Positions 1-9,968 of a stretch of DNA of 64,000 nt are shown here, one piece after another. The notes below the pieces were generated by a model. The model saw only the letters and a list, made by a program, of their open reading frames with translations, was not told the origin of the DNA and did not search any database. The stretch comes from Lewinellaceae bacterium (GTDB taxonomy: Bacteria > Bacteroidota > Bacteroidia > Chitinophagales > Saprospiraceae), in assembly GCA_020636435.1 (NCBI GenBank), contig JACJXX010000001.1, forward strand, positions 3,613,001 through 3,677,000. The letters run 5' to 3'. The translations under genes were made by a program, and so were the position numbers. The number at the start of each line of letters is the position of its first letter. Position 1 is the stretch's first letter.

Positions 1-138
1 GGTGCCGCCGGTGCTGCCCGCGTAGGCGGGATTGTAACCCAGCTTGTAATGCATGAACTGGGTAAACTGATCCTCCTGCTGCCCGAAGGCAAACATTACG
101 GCGGATAAGAGGTATATGATGGTAAAAATTTGCTTCAT
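1..138 (-). CDS. PorP/SprF-type T9SS membrane protein, N-terminal part
   Basis: This is the first 46 codons of a gene that runs off the left edge. The ATG is at 136-138 on the minus strand. It encodes a signal peptide (MKQIFTIIYLLSAVMFAFGQ) followed by QEDQFTQFMHYKLGYNPAYA and a GS. The pattern Q-D-QFTQFMYNKL..NPAYAGS is the hallmark start of the PorP/SprF family, outer-membrane partners of gliding and T9SS type B proteins. It lies 59 bp downstream of, and on the same strand as, a giant protein with a type B sorting domain. That is the usual adhesin-then-PorP arrangement, so the pair is probably co-transcribed and functionally linked. Only the N-terminus is visible, so the family call rests on this signature and the context. 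Confidence 0.8.
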   Translation of the reverse strand, partial: MKQIFTIIYLLSAVMFAFGQQEDQFTQFMHYKLGYNPAYAGSTGGT

Positions 139-197
139 GGTTTATTTTGCTGTTATGGGATGAAGCCGTGGCCCGGAGGCCACGGCAAATCTGTTGT

Positions 198-3100
198 TTA
201 TCGTTGAATCATCAAATAACCGTTCATGGGCGGGCGGCCATCGCCAAACGTAATGATGTAAAAATAAGTATCGTCCGGCAAATCCTCCCCGTTGAAGGTG
301 CCGTTCCAGCTGTTGTTGTAGGGTACCCTCGAGTGGAATACTTCGTCTCCCCAGCGGTTGAAAATCTGTACCTGGCTGTTCGGAAAGTCCGTCTCGTTGA
401 GCAGGCAGGGCACGATGAAATTGTCGTTGACCCCGTCGCCGTTGGGGGTGATAACGGTCGGCGCTTCGCACTTGACGTTTTCTCCAACCGCAAGCTCCAC
501 CACGGCAGTGGCGCACTCGCACCCTTCGCTGCAAACTTCGTAGGTCAACTGATCCTGGCCGACAAAGTCTGGATCCGGAAGGTAGGAGATCACGCCACCT
601 TCCAGGACTTTGGCCGTACCGCCGGAGGGTTCGTTGATGATGGTGACAAGCGAATTCGGCGGCGTATCGTCATTGGCCAGTACCTCTATTGCCGTCTCGA
701 CCGCGAATTCCACCGATACCTGGTCCTTCACTGCGACCGGGTTTTCCTGGTAATTGATGATAGAAGTGTCGCGGGAAGAAGGCCCGCAGAATCCGTCGTT
801 CAAAGTCCAGACCACCATATTATCCCCGATGGCGAGGTTGGAAACGGTAGTTGTCCGGTTGCTCCGGTTGGCAAACAAAACGTTGGGGTCCGGCGAAGAC
901 CACCTGCCAGGGTTGCCCTCTGCCGGCTCGGCAGCTTCCAGGATGGCGTCGCCGAAGTCGTTGCAGGCAATCTGATCCGGCCCGGCGTCAGGCCTGTTGT
1001 CGGCAATAGTAATGAACACGTCGGCACTGTCGCTTCCGCATTCGCTGTTCACTACCCAGGTGAAAGCATAGGTGTTGCCCGGCCGAACCCCCGGCCCGCT
1101 GACCGTGGTGTTGGTGTCCAGGCTATTATCGATAAACACGCTGAATTCACTCTGTATCTGCGACTGAATCCACTCGCCCTGCCCGGTGGGCGGCGCGCTG
1201 GCTTCGAGCACGAGTTCTTCGCCGGCGCAGATGAGGCGGTCGCCGCTGATCACTGCTTCTTCCGGTTTGCCTACGGAAACCAGGACGGTGTCTGTGCTGA
1301 AGTCCTGGCAGGCTCCGTTGGAAAGCGCCCAGATGAATACATAGTCGTTTCCTCCGGTTACCCCATTCACCCGAGCTTGCGGGTTTCCGGGAATCGGTAT
1401 ATTTACAGCCGGCGGGCTGCCTGGCATTGGCCGCCACTCGCCGGCGCTCCTCGAAGGAATTTCTGCATTCAGCTGTATGGTATCCCCAATGCAGAAGGAA
1501 GTGTCCTGCCCGGCATTGGCCTGCTCCGTCGGGATGGTGTTCAATTCAGCCACCGTGGGAGGCGAGGGGTCGGAAATGCAGTTGTCGGCGGCAGCTTCCA
1601 CCGTGAAAGCGTGCGTGCCGCTTCCGAAGGGGGAGAAATCGGATATCTGCAAGTTGAGGCTCTGGGTGCTGCCTATTGGGTCTCCATTGTAATACCAGGT
1701 ATAAAACGCACCTGGCGTTGCCGTGCCCGGAGCAACCGAAAGCGCCAGAGCAGTGCCGGCAATATCGATACAGGCCGGCCCGCTATTGGTGGCCATGGGG
1801 GTAGCCGGCACCTCGTTGACCGCCACATTGACCACCGCCGGGGCAGAAGAACACCCATTCCTGGTGACGACCAGCGAATACGCGCCACTGTGCAACACAG
1901 GGTCGGCTGAATTGATCACCGGATTTTGCAGGGAAGAGGTGATGGGCCCCAGCCACTGGTAAGCAGCTCCCGAAGGATTGGCGAACAGTTGCAACGGCTC
2001 GCCTTCGCAGACCGGGGCATTGCTTCCTGCAAACGCCACCGGTACGGGGTTGACCGAAAGGGAAAGCGTACCAGAGGTATCTGAACTACAGCCGTTAACC
2101 GTAACATAAACCCTGTACGGCCCGGTGTCATCCGGCGAAATGTTATTCAAGGCCAGCGTCCCGGAAGCGATGGACATGCTGCCCCCGGGCGTAAGCCAGT
2201 TGTAGCTCACGCCATTGCCGGTATAATCGTTGGTGTGCAAAGTGATCGACTCGCCCGAGCAGAAGGGCGGCTGAGTGCTGGGGTCGAGGGTGGGCGCTAC
2301 CGGCGCCTGTGGGGCATTCCGGGCGTTGACCACCGTCGAGGCCGGCATGGAGCGGCAGCCTGCAGCATTGGTCACGAACAAGGAATAATTGCCATTGTTG
2401 GCGGCGGTGGCATTGGGAATGACCGCGCAACTATCGGTTGAGGAGAACAGGCCCGGCCCCGACCACTCGTAAGTATAGGAGCCATTGTCGGCCGGGAACA
2501 CAGTTGCCTTCAATAATATGTCCGTCGGCCCATCCAGGCAAGCGGGCGCATTATTGCTCAGGGCGTCGATCCGCACGCTGGGCAGTACCGTCACCGGCAG
2601 GGAGGTCGTGTCGGCACAGCCGGCGGGCGTAGTGATCCTCAGGCGGTAAGTGCCCTGAGCCTGAATGCTGGCGCTGTTGATCACCGGGTTTTGAGCCACC
2701 GACATATAGTTGTTCGGGCCGGTCCACCGGTAAGATGCTCCGGGAATGGACGGAGTGGCAAAAAGCTCCAACCGGGAACGTTCGCAAACCGCCGGGGGGT
2801 TGGCGCTGGCCAATGCATCCGGCACGTCATTGACAATAACGGTTACCGGATTGGAATCGTCGGACCGGCACCCGAACCTTTTGCTGTAAACACGCCATAC
2901 GCCGGCATCTCCACTGGCTGCGTCGGGAATGACAAAGATGTTGGTGTTGGTAATGAATTCCTGCAGATTGGGGGCCACCCAATGGTACGTGCTGGCGCCG
3001 GTGGGCAGGGCTTTCAGCAATACATCATCGCCCTCGCATACCGGGCCGGAGTCCACCGTCAGCGCCGGACGGGCCGGCTTGGGCAACACATTCACCACCG

Positions 3101-6100
3101 TAAAGTCCGGCTCGGAACTGCAACCATTCTTTGTGACCACCAGTTGGTACACCCCGGCATTGGCCAGGGTGGCCTGGCCGATCACCGTCGGCAGTTGGCT
3201 GGTTGAAGAGAAACCTGCCGGGCCGGTCCACTGATAGGATACTCCCGTCACGAAAGTACCCAATGCTATAGGCTCCCCTTCGCAGATCGTTATCTCGTCG
3301 TCATTGGCGGCTGCGACGGGCCGGTTGACCACCGAAATGGAAACCGAAGCGGAAGGGTCGGAAATGCAACCGTTCGCCTCGATGACCAGGTAGTACCGCA
3401 AGGTTCCGGGCTGATGTGGCTCCGCTACTACGTACTGCGGCGTATTGGTGGTGGCTACCGGAGGCTGGCCGTCTCCCGGCAACCCCTTGTACCAATGATA
3501 CATGGCATTGTTCAGCGTTATAGAAGAGTTGAGAATGATATCCTCGTCGTTGCAAACATTAAGATCTGTATTGATAGCCGGGGTCAGCGGCTGGTTGGTG
3601 ATCGACACATTGACCACCTCGTCCGCCACGCATCCGGTCAGGCCGGTAATCTCCAGCCGGTACGCGCCGGCGTCGCCGGCATTGACGTCGGGAATGACCG
3701 GGTTCTGCTGAGTGGAGACCAGAGAGCCATTCGGATGGTACCAGCGATAGGTATATACGACTCCTCCCTGGGCAACCGGAGGATTGGCGAAAAGATAGAG
3801 GGTGTCTCCTCCGCAGATGCCCGGGCTGTAGGTTGGGTTTGGCCCTTCCGCCTCGATGCGTATGGGCCGGGTGCAGGTAGATGTATTGCCTCCCAGGTCG
3901 GTAACCGTAAGGGTTACCATTACGGTGGTGCCTGCCTGTTCACAGGTAAAGGTGTTGGGCGTGAGGTACATCGTATCGATCATGCAATTGTCATTGCTGC
4001 CGGCGTTGAATTCCTGAACGCTCACCGTATCCACTTCCAGCCCCGAAGGGTTGATTTCTACAATGGTCGCCTGGCAGAGGGCTACCGGCGGCTCGTTGTC
4101 CACCACGAAAACGCTGAAGGAGCAGGTGTCCTGGTTGCTTTGGTTGTCGGCAATCACATAGGAAACAACGGTTTCTCCTACATTGAACTCATGGGTGGGG
4201 TTGATTACGGGCGCTGCCACCTGGGTGAACGCAATATCGGTCGCGCCTTCCGCAAAGTAGAAAGGCGTGATCTCTCCGTAGGTAAGGGTGGCAAAAATAT
4301 AACTTGCACTGTCAACCCCTCCATTGGGGTCAACAGCGGCCGGATCGCAGGGGTTGACGCCATCGCCGGCTCCCCCCCCTGGCACCATTACCGGGTTGGG
4401 TTGCACGGTAAAATGCACCATGCCATCGGCCGCCCAAAGGTTGAACGTATCGGCGGGGATACTGAAGGTGGCCTGTCCAGGCATATCGCAGGTAGCAACG
4501 CCGATGTTGGTCGAACCGATTGGGTTGCCGCTATCGCCAAATATATTGAGGAAAGCGCCATTGCTGCTAAAGTCGCCCCTGAGATCCAGCGTCAGGGTGA
4601 CGCCGCTGACCGCATTGGCGGCCACATTCTGGAAAACGAATTCCACGGTATCGGCCAGGTAGTCGTTGAGGTTGGGGTCATAATTGAAGAACAGCCAGGC
4701 GGAGGCGGTATCCAGCGGCGCGGTCTGTTCAAAAATGCCGGCTACCCCGCAGTTGTCGGTTACTCCTGCCGGGAAGGGCAAGGTGACCATGGTGGAGCAC
4801 GCTCCCTGTTCGAGGTCGACGACAACATCGCCGGGGCAGGCCAAGATCGGCGGCTCCCGGTCCTCCACCATTACTTTGTACGTGCAGCTGTCGAGATTGC
4901 CGGCGCAATCGCTGATATAATAGGTAATGGTGTTTTCCCCCATAGGCAATATCACGTCGATATCGCCAAAGGCGGGAGCGGTCACCGGCGGGCTGGTGTT
5001 GATCTTATACTGGTATTCCAGCCGGGCAAAATCCCGGGTGGGGAAAGACAGGTTGCTGAGCAGGTTGCTGCCGCCGGCGCAGATGTCATTGACGGCAAAA
5101 CTTCCTGAGAGTGTCGCCGGGATATTGGGTTCCAGGCTAATGGTAACCACGCCGTCGATAGCCCAGGTATTGATCTTGTCCAAGGGGATAGAAAGCGTGG
5201 TATCCGATACGGTGCACGGGGCCGGAGCGCGGCCGGTCCGGCCAATAACCATTCCGTCTTCGCCAATGACCCGGAAGTACTCCGTGGGGCCTTCTGCATC
5301 GGCATTTAATATCTGCAGGGAGAGGGAGGCATCGCCAGCAGCATTGACCGGCAAGGGGTTGGCGACCGCGAAGTTGAGCGTGATGGGATTTACCGGAGTG
5401 GTGCCCGCCTGCCCGGACGGAGCATTAGAAGTCAGAGTAGTACTGATGTCGATGCTTTCCATCAATAAGCCGGCGGCACATTCCTCCTCCACCAATGGAG
5501 GATGAAGGGTGAAGCTCGCCTGGCACAGGGCCGGATCGGTCGGAACCGCTACATCCTGCGGGCATCCGCTGATAACCGGCGCCGTATTGTCGATGACGAT
5601 GAAGGAAGCGGTGGTCGTATCGGCATGGCCGCAGGCGTCCTGCACTACAAAATCCACTGTTTGCATCACGATCGTATCGCTCGGCGCCGGGCAGATGATG
5701 TCGGGCATGCTCGCCACTGTGGCGGAGCCGGCTATGTAGGCCACCCATTTCAAGCTGTCTTCAACAGTGCAAAGATCGGAAGCCAGTGCGCCGCCGTGAG
5801 CGCCGATCCAGTCGGCAAACTGCTGCTGCAGGTCCATGCCCTCCATGCAGGTGATCGTCAGGCTGGTGGCGCTTGCGGTAATTTCTGGCGCAATGGTGTC
5901 GATTACCGTGATGCGTTGTGCGAGTTGGGTAATATTGCCACATTGGTCTTCTACCTGCCAGGCACGTACAAGTACATAATTATTCTCACAATTGCCGGTG
6001 AGAGAAGTCTCCGAAAAAATCACTGCGGAAAGGCTGTCCGGATCAGTGCAATTGTCCATCAGCGCAGATGGCACGCCCGTGACCATCAGGTCGTTCTCCC

Positions 6101-7343
6101 GCCCGCAGTCTACCGTGGTATCCGCTGGAAGGACAAAAGAAGGGGGCGTAGTGTCTACAATGGTTATGGTTTGCCTTTTCAGGTTGGTATTATTGCAGGC
6201 GTCGCGGGCGCGCCAGTTGCGCTCCACCCGGAAACTCTGCGGGCAGCCGTCATTATCGGGCCCGATCTGGTCGATATACCCCAGCAGGATTGGCCCTCCG
6301 CAATTGTCCAGGGTATCGGTGACCATTCCGGTGACGCCCAGGTCGGTATAATCCTGCTCGCAGGAGATGGTGATATCCGGGGGAGTGGAAAAGGACGGCG
6401 CCAGGTCGTCCCTCACCCTGATTACCTGGGTGGAATCCGTGAAATTGCCACAGGAATCCCACACGGACCAGGTGCGGTGGAGGTCGAACTCCCGCCCGTC
6501 GCTACAGGTAATGTTGAAGGTATCCTGCCGGTAAGCCGGCGTCAGGCCCGTCTGGCAGTCGATCGCCGTGACCATGGAAGGCGGGTGGTTGATCAGGTAC
6601 TGATCCAAAGTATCGCATCCCACCGTGAGGGTATCCATAAAAGAAACACCGCGGAGCACCGGCGGGGTGGTGTCTATCGTTATAAACCGCGCCTGGTAAA
6701 ATGCGGTGTCGAGGTTGAGGGAGCTGCAATCATTGTAGACGGAAATATTTACAGTCATCGTATTGCAAGGCTCCGGGAAAAACGGGTTTGGCGGAAAGTC
6801 GAACGTAGCATTCGCACAGGCCGATAAATTGGTTAATATCCTCAATTGTATGGAAGTCCTCCAGGCATTGTAAGCGCCGATCGCGAATTTGCAGTCCACA
6901 ATCGTATCCAGAGACCCCATAAAGGAAACATCGGGCTCGGGCACCGGCTCGACGATGATCCGCTGGATATGGGTAATCGTGTTCAGTTCTGAATCGGTGG
7001 CCCGCCAGATGCGGTAGATGGTATCCTGGGCACAGATGTCAATGGTTCCTCCAATACCACCGGTAGCAAAACTGTCTACCGGAGAGACCATCACATCGGG
7101 GTCCAGGTCGTCCGTCATCAGCAAATCCATCTTGGCAGGCACGCTGCAAAAACCGGCGACCATAGTATCGCCGGGCGGGTTGACGAACATCGGATCGGCT
7201 AATGGGTTAGAGCCAGGTTCGCCTTCCGGATGACCGGAAAAAGAGATGTTGTCTTTTGCCGGCAGGGAATAGGCGCTGAAAACCAGCGCTATCAGGCAGG
7301 CATAACTCCAGAACTGCGTAGGGCAGAGTAGTCGTCTTTTCAT
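198..7343 (-). CDS. Giant secreted adhesin with type B T9SS sorting domain
   Basis: A 2381-residue surface or secreted protein. It has a signal peptide at residues 1-29 (MKRRLLC..., hydrophobic core LIALVFSAYSLPA). Residues about 130-590 carry Cys-rich Ig-like modules built around D.CG/DNCG motifs. HYR-like modules follow, for example CPQDVAVPTDPALCQ near 600 and ACPGDVVVDLEQGAC near 845. From about 1178 to 1950 there are seven or more Ig-like repeats, each beginning with an xVCEG(E/D) motif and containing a YxWxGP core. PKD-like modules lie at about 1960-2200 and a tandem-95/cadherin-like module (VLANDD) at about 2208-2285. The last 90 residues (CEAPTVITPNGDGVND, then FNRWGDEVF) are the gliding-motility-associated CHU_C domain, the type B T9SS signal. 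A downstream PorP/SprF-like gene is the likely dedicated partner. The role is inferred to be adhesion or gliding; no enzymatic domain was seen. Confidence 0.88.
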   Translation of the reverse strand: MKRRLLCPTQFWSYACLIALVFSAYSLPAKDNISFSGHPEGEPGSNPLADPMFVNPPGDTMVAGFCSVPAKMDLLMTDDLDPDVMVSPVDSFATGGIGGTIDICAQDTIYRIWRATDSELNTITHIQRIIVEPVPEPDVSFMGSLDTIVDCKFAIGAYNAWRTSIQLRILTNLSACANATFDFPPNPFFPEPCNTMTVNISVYNDCSSLNLDTAFYQARFITIDTTPPVLRGVSFMDTLTVGCDTLDQYLINHPPSMVTAIDCQTGLTPAYRQDTFNITCSDGREFDLHRTWSVWDSCGNFTDSTQVIRVRDDLAPSFSTPPDITISCEQDYTDLGVTGMVTDTLDNCGGPILLGYIDQIGPDNDGCPQSFRVERNWRARDACNNTNLKRQTITIVDTTPPSFVLPADTTVDCGRENDLMVTGVPSALMDNCTDPDSLSAVIFSETSLTGNCENNYVLVRAWQVEDQCGNITQLAQRITVIDTIAPEITASATSLTITCMEGMDLQQQFADWIGAHGGALASDLCTVEDSLKWVAYIAGSATVASMPDIICPAPSDTIVMQTVDFVVQDACGHADTTTASFIVIDNTAPVISGCPQDVAVPTDPALCQASFTLHPPLVEEECAAGLLMESIDISTTLTSNAPSGQAGTTPVNPITLNFAVANPLPVNAAGDASLSLQILNADAEGPTEYFRVIGEDGMVIGRTGRAPAPCTVSDTTLSIPLDKINTWAIDGVVTISLEPNIPATLSGSFAVNDICAGGSNLLSNLSFPTRDFARLEYQYKINTSPPVTAPAFGDIDVILPMGENTITYYISDCAGNLDSCTYKVMVEDREPPILACPGDVVVDLEQGACSTMVTLPFPAGVTDNCGVAGIFEQTAPLDTASAWLFFNYDPNLNDYLADTVEFVFQNVAANAVSGVTLTLDLRGDFSSNGAFLNIFGDSGNPIGSTNIGVATCDMPGQATFSIPADTFNLWAADGMVHFTVQPNPVMVPGGGAGDGVNPCDPAAVDPNGGVDSASYIFATLTYGEITPFYFAEGATDIAFTQVAAPVINPTHEFNVGETVVSYVIADNQSNQDTCSFSVFVVDNEPPVALCQATIVEINPSGLEVDTVSVQEFNAGSNDNCMIDTMYLTPNTFTCEQAGTTVMVTLTVTDLGGNTSTCTRPIRIEAEGPNPTYSPGICGGDTLYLFANPPVAQGGVVYTYRWYHPNGSLVSTQQNPVIPDVNAGDAGAYRLEITGLTGCVADEVVNVSITNQPLTPAINTDLNVCNDEDIILNSSITLNNAMYHWYKGLPGDGQPPVATTNTPQYVVAEPHQPGTLRYYLVIEANGCISDPSASVSISVVNRPVAAANDDEITICEGEPIALGTFVTGVSYQWTGPAGFSSTSQLPTVIGQATLANAGVYQLVVTKNGCSSEPDFTVVNVLPKPARPALTVDSGPVCEGDDVLLKALPTGASTYHWVAPNLQEFITNTNIFVIPDAASGDAGVWRVYSKRFGCRSDDSNPVTVIVNDVPDALASANPPAVCERSRLELFATPSIPGASYRWTGPNNYMSVAQNPVINSASIQAQGTYRLRITTPAGCADTTSLPVTVLPSVRIDALSNNAPACLDGPTDILLKATVFPADNGSYTYEWSGPGLFSSTDSCAVIPNATAANNGNYSLFVTNAAGCRSMPASTVVNARNAPQAPVAPTLDPSTQPPFCSGESITLHTNDYTGNGVSYNWLTPGGSMSIASGTLALNNISPDDTGPYRVYVTVNGCSSDTSGTLSLSVNPVPVAFAGSNAPVCEGEPLQLFANPSGAAYQWLGPITSSLQNPVINSADPVLHSGAYSLVVTRNGCSSAPAVVNVAVNEVPATPMATNSGPACIDIAGTALALSVAPGTATPGAFYTWYYNGDPIGSTQSLNLQISDFSPFGSGTHAFTVEAAADNCISDPSPPTVAELNTIPTEQANAGQDTSFCIGDTIQLNAEIPSRSAGEWRPMPGSPPAVNIPIPGNPQARVNGVTGGNDYVFIWALSNGACQDFSTDTVLVSVGKPEEAVISGDRLICAGEELVLEASAPPTGQGEWIQSQIQSEFSVFIDNSLDTNTTVSGPGVRPGNTYAFTWVVNSECGSDSADVFITIADNRPDAGPDQIACNDFGDAILEAAEPAEGNPGRWSSPDPNVLFANRSNRTTTVSNLAIGDNMVVWTLNDGFCGPSSRDTSIINYQENPVAVKDQVSVEFAVETAIEVLANDDTPPNSLVTIINEPSGGTAKVLEGGVISYLPDPDFVGQDQLTYEVCSEGCECATAVVELAVGENVKCEAPTVITPNGDGVNDNFIVPCLLNETDFPNSQVQIFNRWGDEVFHSRVPYNNSWNGTFNGEDLPDDTYFYIITFGDGRPPMNGYLMIQR

Positions 7344-7791
7344 AGTTCTATCATTTGGGATTCTCGATAGCCGGCTTTAGCGCAAAGGCATACGGCCAGC
7401 CGGCGATGCGGCAAAAAAAGGTGAATGGAATGGATTAGTGCAGACACCTTGGCATGGCGCCGCAAGAGGGCTGTTCATGGGATTCATAAAAATCGGTTTT
7501 GGTTATTGTATAATTTCCTCAAAAGCAATATCCAGGGTTATTAGCTCACGACTGTTGACAATAAAGTCAAATATTGGATTGCAAAATATTAAAATCTGGC
7601 CAATCTCTCTTACATTTTTCCGTTCTAAATACTCGATGCTGCTGTTTATCAACTGCTTGGCCAAAAGAGATGTGCTTTTTTCTTACGGGAAAGATCGGCC
7701 GGGGGTTTCAAACATTCTCTTAAAAACGAACAAGGCGCCCAAAACGCTGTATGTTTTCGTACCCCCTGGCGCAGATTTATTTCAAAATAAA
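7344..7791. other. AT-richer intergenic region, no gene recognised
   Basis: These 448 bp separate the start of the adhesin gene from the small gene downstream of gltX; both genes are on the minus strand. The stretch 7490-7660 is clearly richer in A and T than its surroundings. An open frame on the plus strand (7438-8028) runs antisense into coding sequence and has no protein-like composition. I found no exact TTTG-N19-TAnnTTTG promoter and no strong hairpin. Confidence 0.5.
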
Positions 7792-8004
7792 TTATTCTTC
7801 CTCTTCCTGTGCCCCACTTTGACGGCCTTCCGCCCCCTCTCTGTCCCGCAGTTTTTTATCATCCACCTTGTCATTGAGGAACTCGTTGACCTTATCCACG
7901 TCGAAGTTGGTGATGATCTCTCCGAACTCATTGATCTTGATGTCGAACCCTTTCAAATCGTCGTGTACTTCGGGTTTTCCTTTTTTGGGTTTTTTCTTCG
8001 GCAT
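7792..8004 (-). CDS. Small acidic/basic hypothetical protein downstream of gltX
   Basis: A 70-residue protein with a Lys-rich start (MPKKKPKKGKPEVHDDLKGF), a middle that looks like a folded alpha/beta unit (DIKINEFGEIITNFDVDKVN, then EFLNDKVDDKK), and a low-complexity acidic tail ending QEEEE. No signal peptide or membrane segment is present. The ATG lies only 6 bp after the gltX stop on the same strand, which argues for one transcript and for a real gene. I do not recognise the family. The charged ends and small size would fit a ribosome- or nucleic-acid-associated accessory protein, but that is a guess. Confidence 0.65.
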   Translation of the reverse strand: MPKKKPKKGKPEVHDDLKGFDIKINEFGEIITNFDVDKVNEFLNDKVDDKKLRDREGAEGRQSGAQEEEE

Positions 8005-8010
8005 GATGAC

Positions 8011-9537
8011 TTACTTGCTTTCTGCTAATTGGTTGAATTGCGCGAAGGCCTTGCCCAGGCGCCGGGAAACCTCCTGCTTGCCGAGCAGTTCCATCATTTC
8101 AAAAATGGCGGGCCCTTTCATGGTGCCGGCTACTCCCAGGCGAAGCATAGGCAATACTTCTCCGAACTTCAGGCCATTGTCGTTGATAAAGGCTTCCGTC
8201 CGGGCTTTAATGCTTTCGGCGGTATAGCTTCCCAGGCCGTCCAGCTCGCCAATGAGCGCGTCGAACAAGCTTTTGCGCTCGGGGGCCCAACGCTTTCGGA
8301 TCACCTTTTCATCGTATTCGCGCGGCTCTTCGAAGAAAAAATAGCCATTTTCCCAGAAATCGTCAAGGATGACGGCGCGCTCGCGCATCAATTCTATGAA
8401 CCCCCGCAGGAAGGCATCCGTGGGTTCATGGCCCTGAGCGGCGATGACGGGCCGCACTTTTTCCAGCAGATAGCCGGCGTCGGCTTTGATGATGTATTGC
8501 TGGTTGAACCATTTGGCCTTGTCGATGTCAAAACGGGTGCCCGATTTGTTGATGCGCTCGACGGAGAAAGCTTCCACCAGTTCTTCCAGGGAGAAGATTT
8601 CCTGCTCGGTGCCGGGGTTCCACCCCAGGAGGGCCAAAAAGTTGATGCCCGCCTCCGGCAGGAAGCCGAACTCGCGAAAACCGATAAAAGAATCCTCTTC
8701 GGTTTTTCCCTCCCAGGAAAGGGGGAAAACGGGGAAGCCATAACGGGAACCATCCCGCTTGCTCAGTTTGCCTTTGCCGTCGGGGCGCAGGATCAGCGGC
8801 AGGTGGGCAAATTCCGGCATCTGGCCCTCCCAGCCCAGGGCGCGGTACAACAGGACGTGATGGGCGGTGCTCGACAGCCATTCCTCTCCCCGAATGACAT
8901 GGGTGATCTCCATCAGATGGTCATCCACGACATTGGCCATGTGATAGGTGGGCAGCCCATCGGCCTTGAGCAGCACCTTGTCGTCCAGCTCGTTGCTGTC
9001 GAAGGCAACCTGCCCGCGGATCTTGTCCTCGATCCTCACGGTTTCATTTTCCGGCACCTTTAGCCGCACTACGTAGCCTTCTCCAGCCGACAACAGGCGC
9101 TCAACCTCTTTCTTCGGCAGGGCAAGGCTGTTTCTCATTCGCATACGCACGCTGCTATCGTATTTAAAGTTGGGATTTTCCTCCCGGCATGCCGCCAGTT
9201 CATCGGGCGTATCGAAGGCGTAGTAGGCCTGCCCGTCCTCCAGCAGTTGCGTCGTATATTTTTGGTAAAATTCCCGGCGTTCCGATTGCCGGTACGGGCC
9301 GTAGGATCCCCCGTAGCCGGGGCCTTCGTCCGGAGTCAGGCCGAACCATTCCAGGGCTTCTTTTATGTAGGCTTCCGCTCCCGGCACGAATCGATTCTGA
9401 TCGGTATCCTCAATGCGAAGGATAAAGGCGCCTCCGTGTTTTTTGGCCAGCAGATAATTGTACAATGCCGTGCGAACGCCCCCGATGTGCAGCGCGCCCG
9501 TCGGGCTCGGCGCAAAACGCAGTCTCAGTTTTTCCAT
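8011..9537 (-). CDS. gltX: Glutamyl-tRNA synthetase
   Basis: Class I aminoacyl-tRNA synthetase that charges tRNA-Glu in the cytoplasm; 508 residues from the ATG at 9535-9537. The N-terminus reads MEKLRLRFAPSPTGALHIGG, which contains the HIGH-type ATP-binding motif. The KMSKS counterpart is GKLSKRDGS near residue 260. The Rossmann fold, the stem-contact region and the C-terminal anticodon-binding helices have normal size for bacterial GltX. A TTG seven codons upstream (9558), preceded by a purine-rich AGAGAG, is an alternative start, but the ATG gives the canonical family N-terminus. A 70-codon gene follows 6 bp downstream. A perfect 10-bp-arm palindrome lies about 90 bp upstream and could be an operator. 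Confidence 0.97.
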   Translation of the reverse strand: MEKLRLRFAPSPTGALHIGGVRTALYNYLLAKKHGGAFILRIEDTDQNRFVPGAEAYIKEALEWFGLTPDEGPGYGGSYGPYRQSERREFYQKYTTQLLEDGQAYYAFDTPDELAACREENPNFKYDSSVRMRMRNSLALPKKEVERLLSAGEGYVVRLKVPENETVRIEDKIRGQVAFDSNELDDKVLLKADGLPTYHMANVVDDHLMEITHVIRGEEWLSSTAHHVLLYRALGWEGQMPEFAHLPLILRPDGKGKLSKRDGSRYGFPVFPLSWEGKTEEDSFIGFREFGFLPEAGINFLALLGWNPGTEQEIFSLEELVEAFSVERINKSGTRFDIDKAKWFNQQYIIKADAGYLLEKVRPVIAAQGHEPTDAFLRGFIELMRERAVILDDFWENGYFFFEEPREYDEKVIRKRWAPERKSLFDALIGELDGLGSYTAESIKARTEAFINDNGLKFGEVLPMLRLGVAGTMKGPAIFEMMELLGKQEVSRRLGKAFAQFNQLAESK

Positions 9538-9558
9538 TGATGTGGTGCTATTTTTCAA

Positions 9559-9968
9559 CTCTCTCTCTTTTCAATTGGCGAACCGGGGCAAAAGTTCATC
9601 TTTTCTGTCAACAGGGAGCATGAAAGATCGGGTAAAATGCACTTATTTTACCCGCTTTGCCCTGCTTCCAGAGCGGAATTTCCCCAATTGAGAAAAAAAT
9701 ATTTTTTTTTCTGGTTTTTTGGCAGCAATTTGTCCGTCTTTAGCGTTGATGTAAGAAACGGACTAAACCTACCCAAAGGGAGGCAAGTGTTTTTTCATTG
9801 CCTTGACCGACTAAGCCCCTTCAGCTGAACAGCAAATGTAAGCAATTATATTTAGCTCGCCAGCCAGTTATGCCCTACGGAGAAACTACCCAGTTTTAAG
9901 AATTGCCGGCATGAAAGTACCATGCCATTCGTATATCCATTATCCATGAACATTAATCCAAAAGTGCT
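9559..9968. other. Divergent intergenic region between gltX and deacetylase
   Basis: 410 bp without a gene. It contains the palindrome at 9629-9654, an A/T homopolymer-rich stretch at about 9688-9722, and a TACATTTG box on the minus strand (9833-9840) that lacks a matching -33 element. It must hold promoters for genes running in both directions. I could not assign a start site confidently. Confidence 0.5.
9629..9654. promoter_or_regulatory. Perfect 10-bp-arm palindrome upstream of gltX
   Basis: Arms CGGGTAAAAT and ATTTTACCCG are separated by six bases (GCACTT). No mismatches occur in the ten paired positions. It lies about 90 bp before the gltX ATG and about 315 bp before the deacetylase gene. 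The spacing and symmetry fit binding of a dimeric regulator or a short mRNA hairpin. There is no T-tract, so a terminator is unlikely. No regulator is identified. Confidence 0.45.

Noticed and set aside
7438..8028. 196-codon plus-strand frame in the adhesin-gltX gap
   Set aside because: Antisense to the small gene at 7792-8004 and into gltX; no protein family features.
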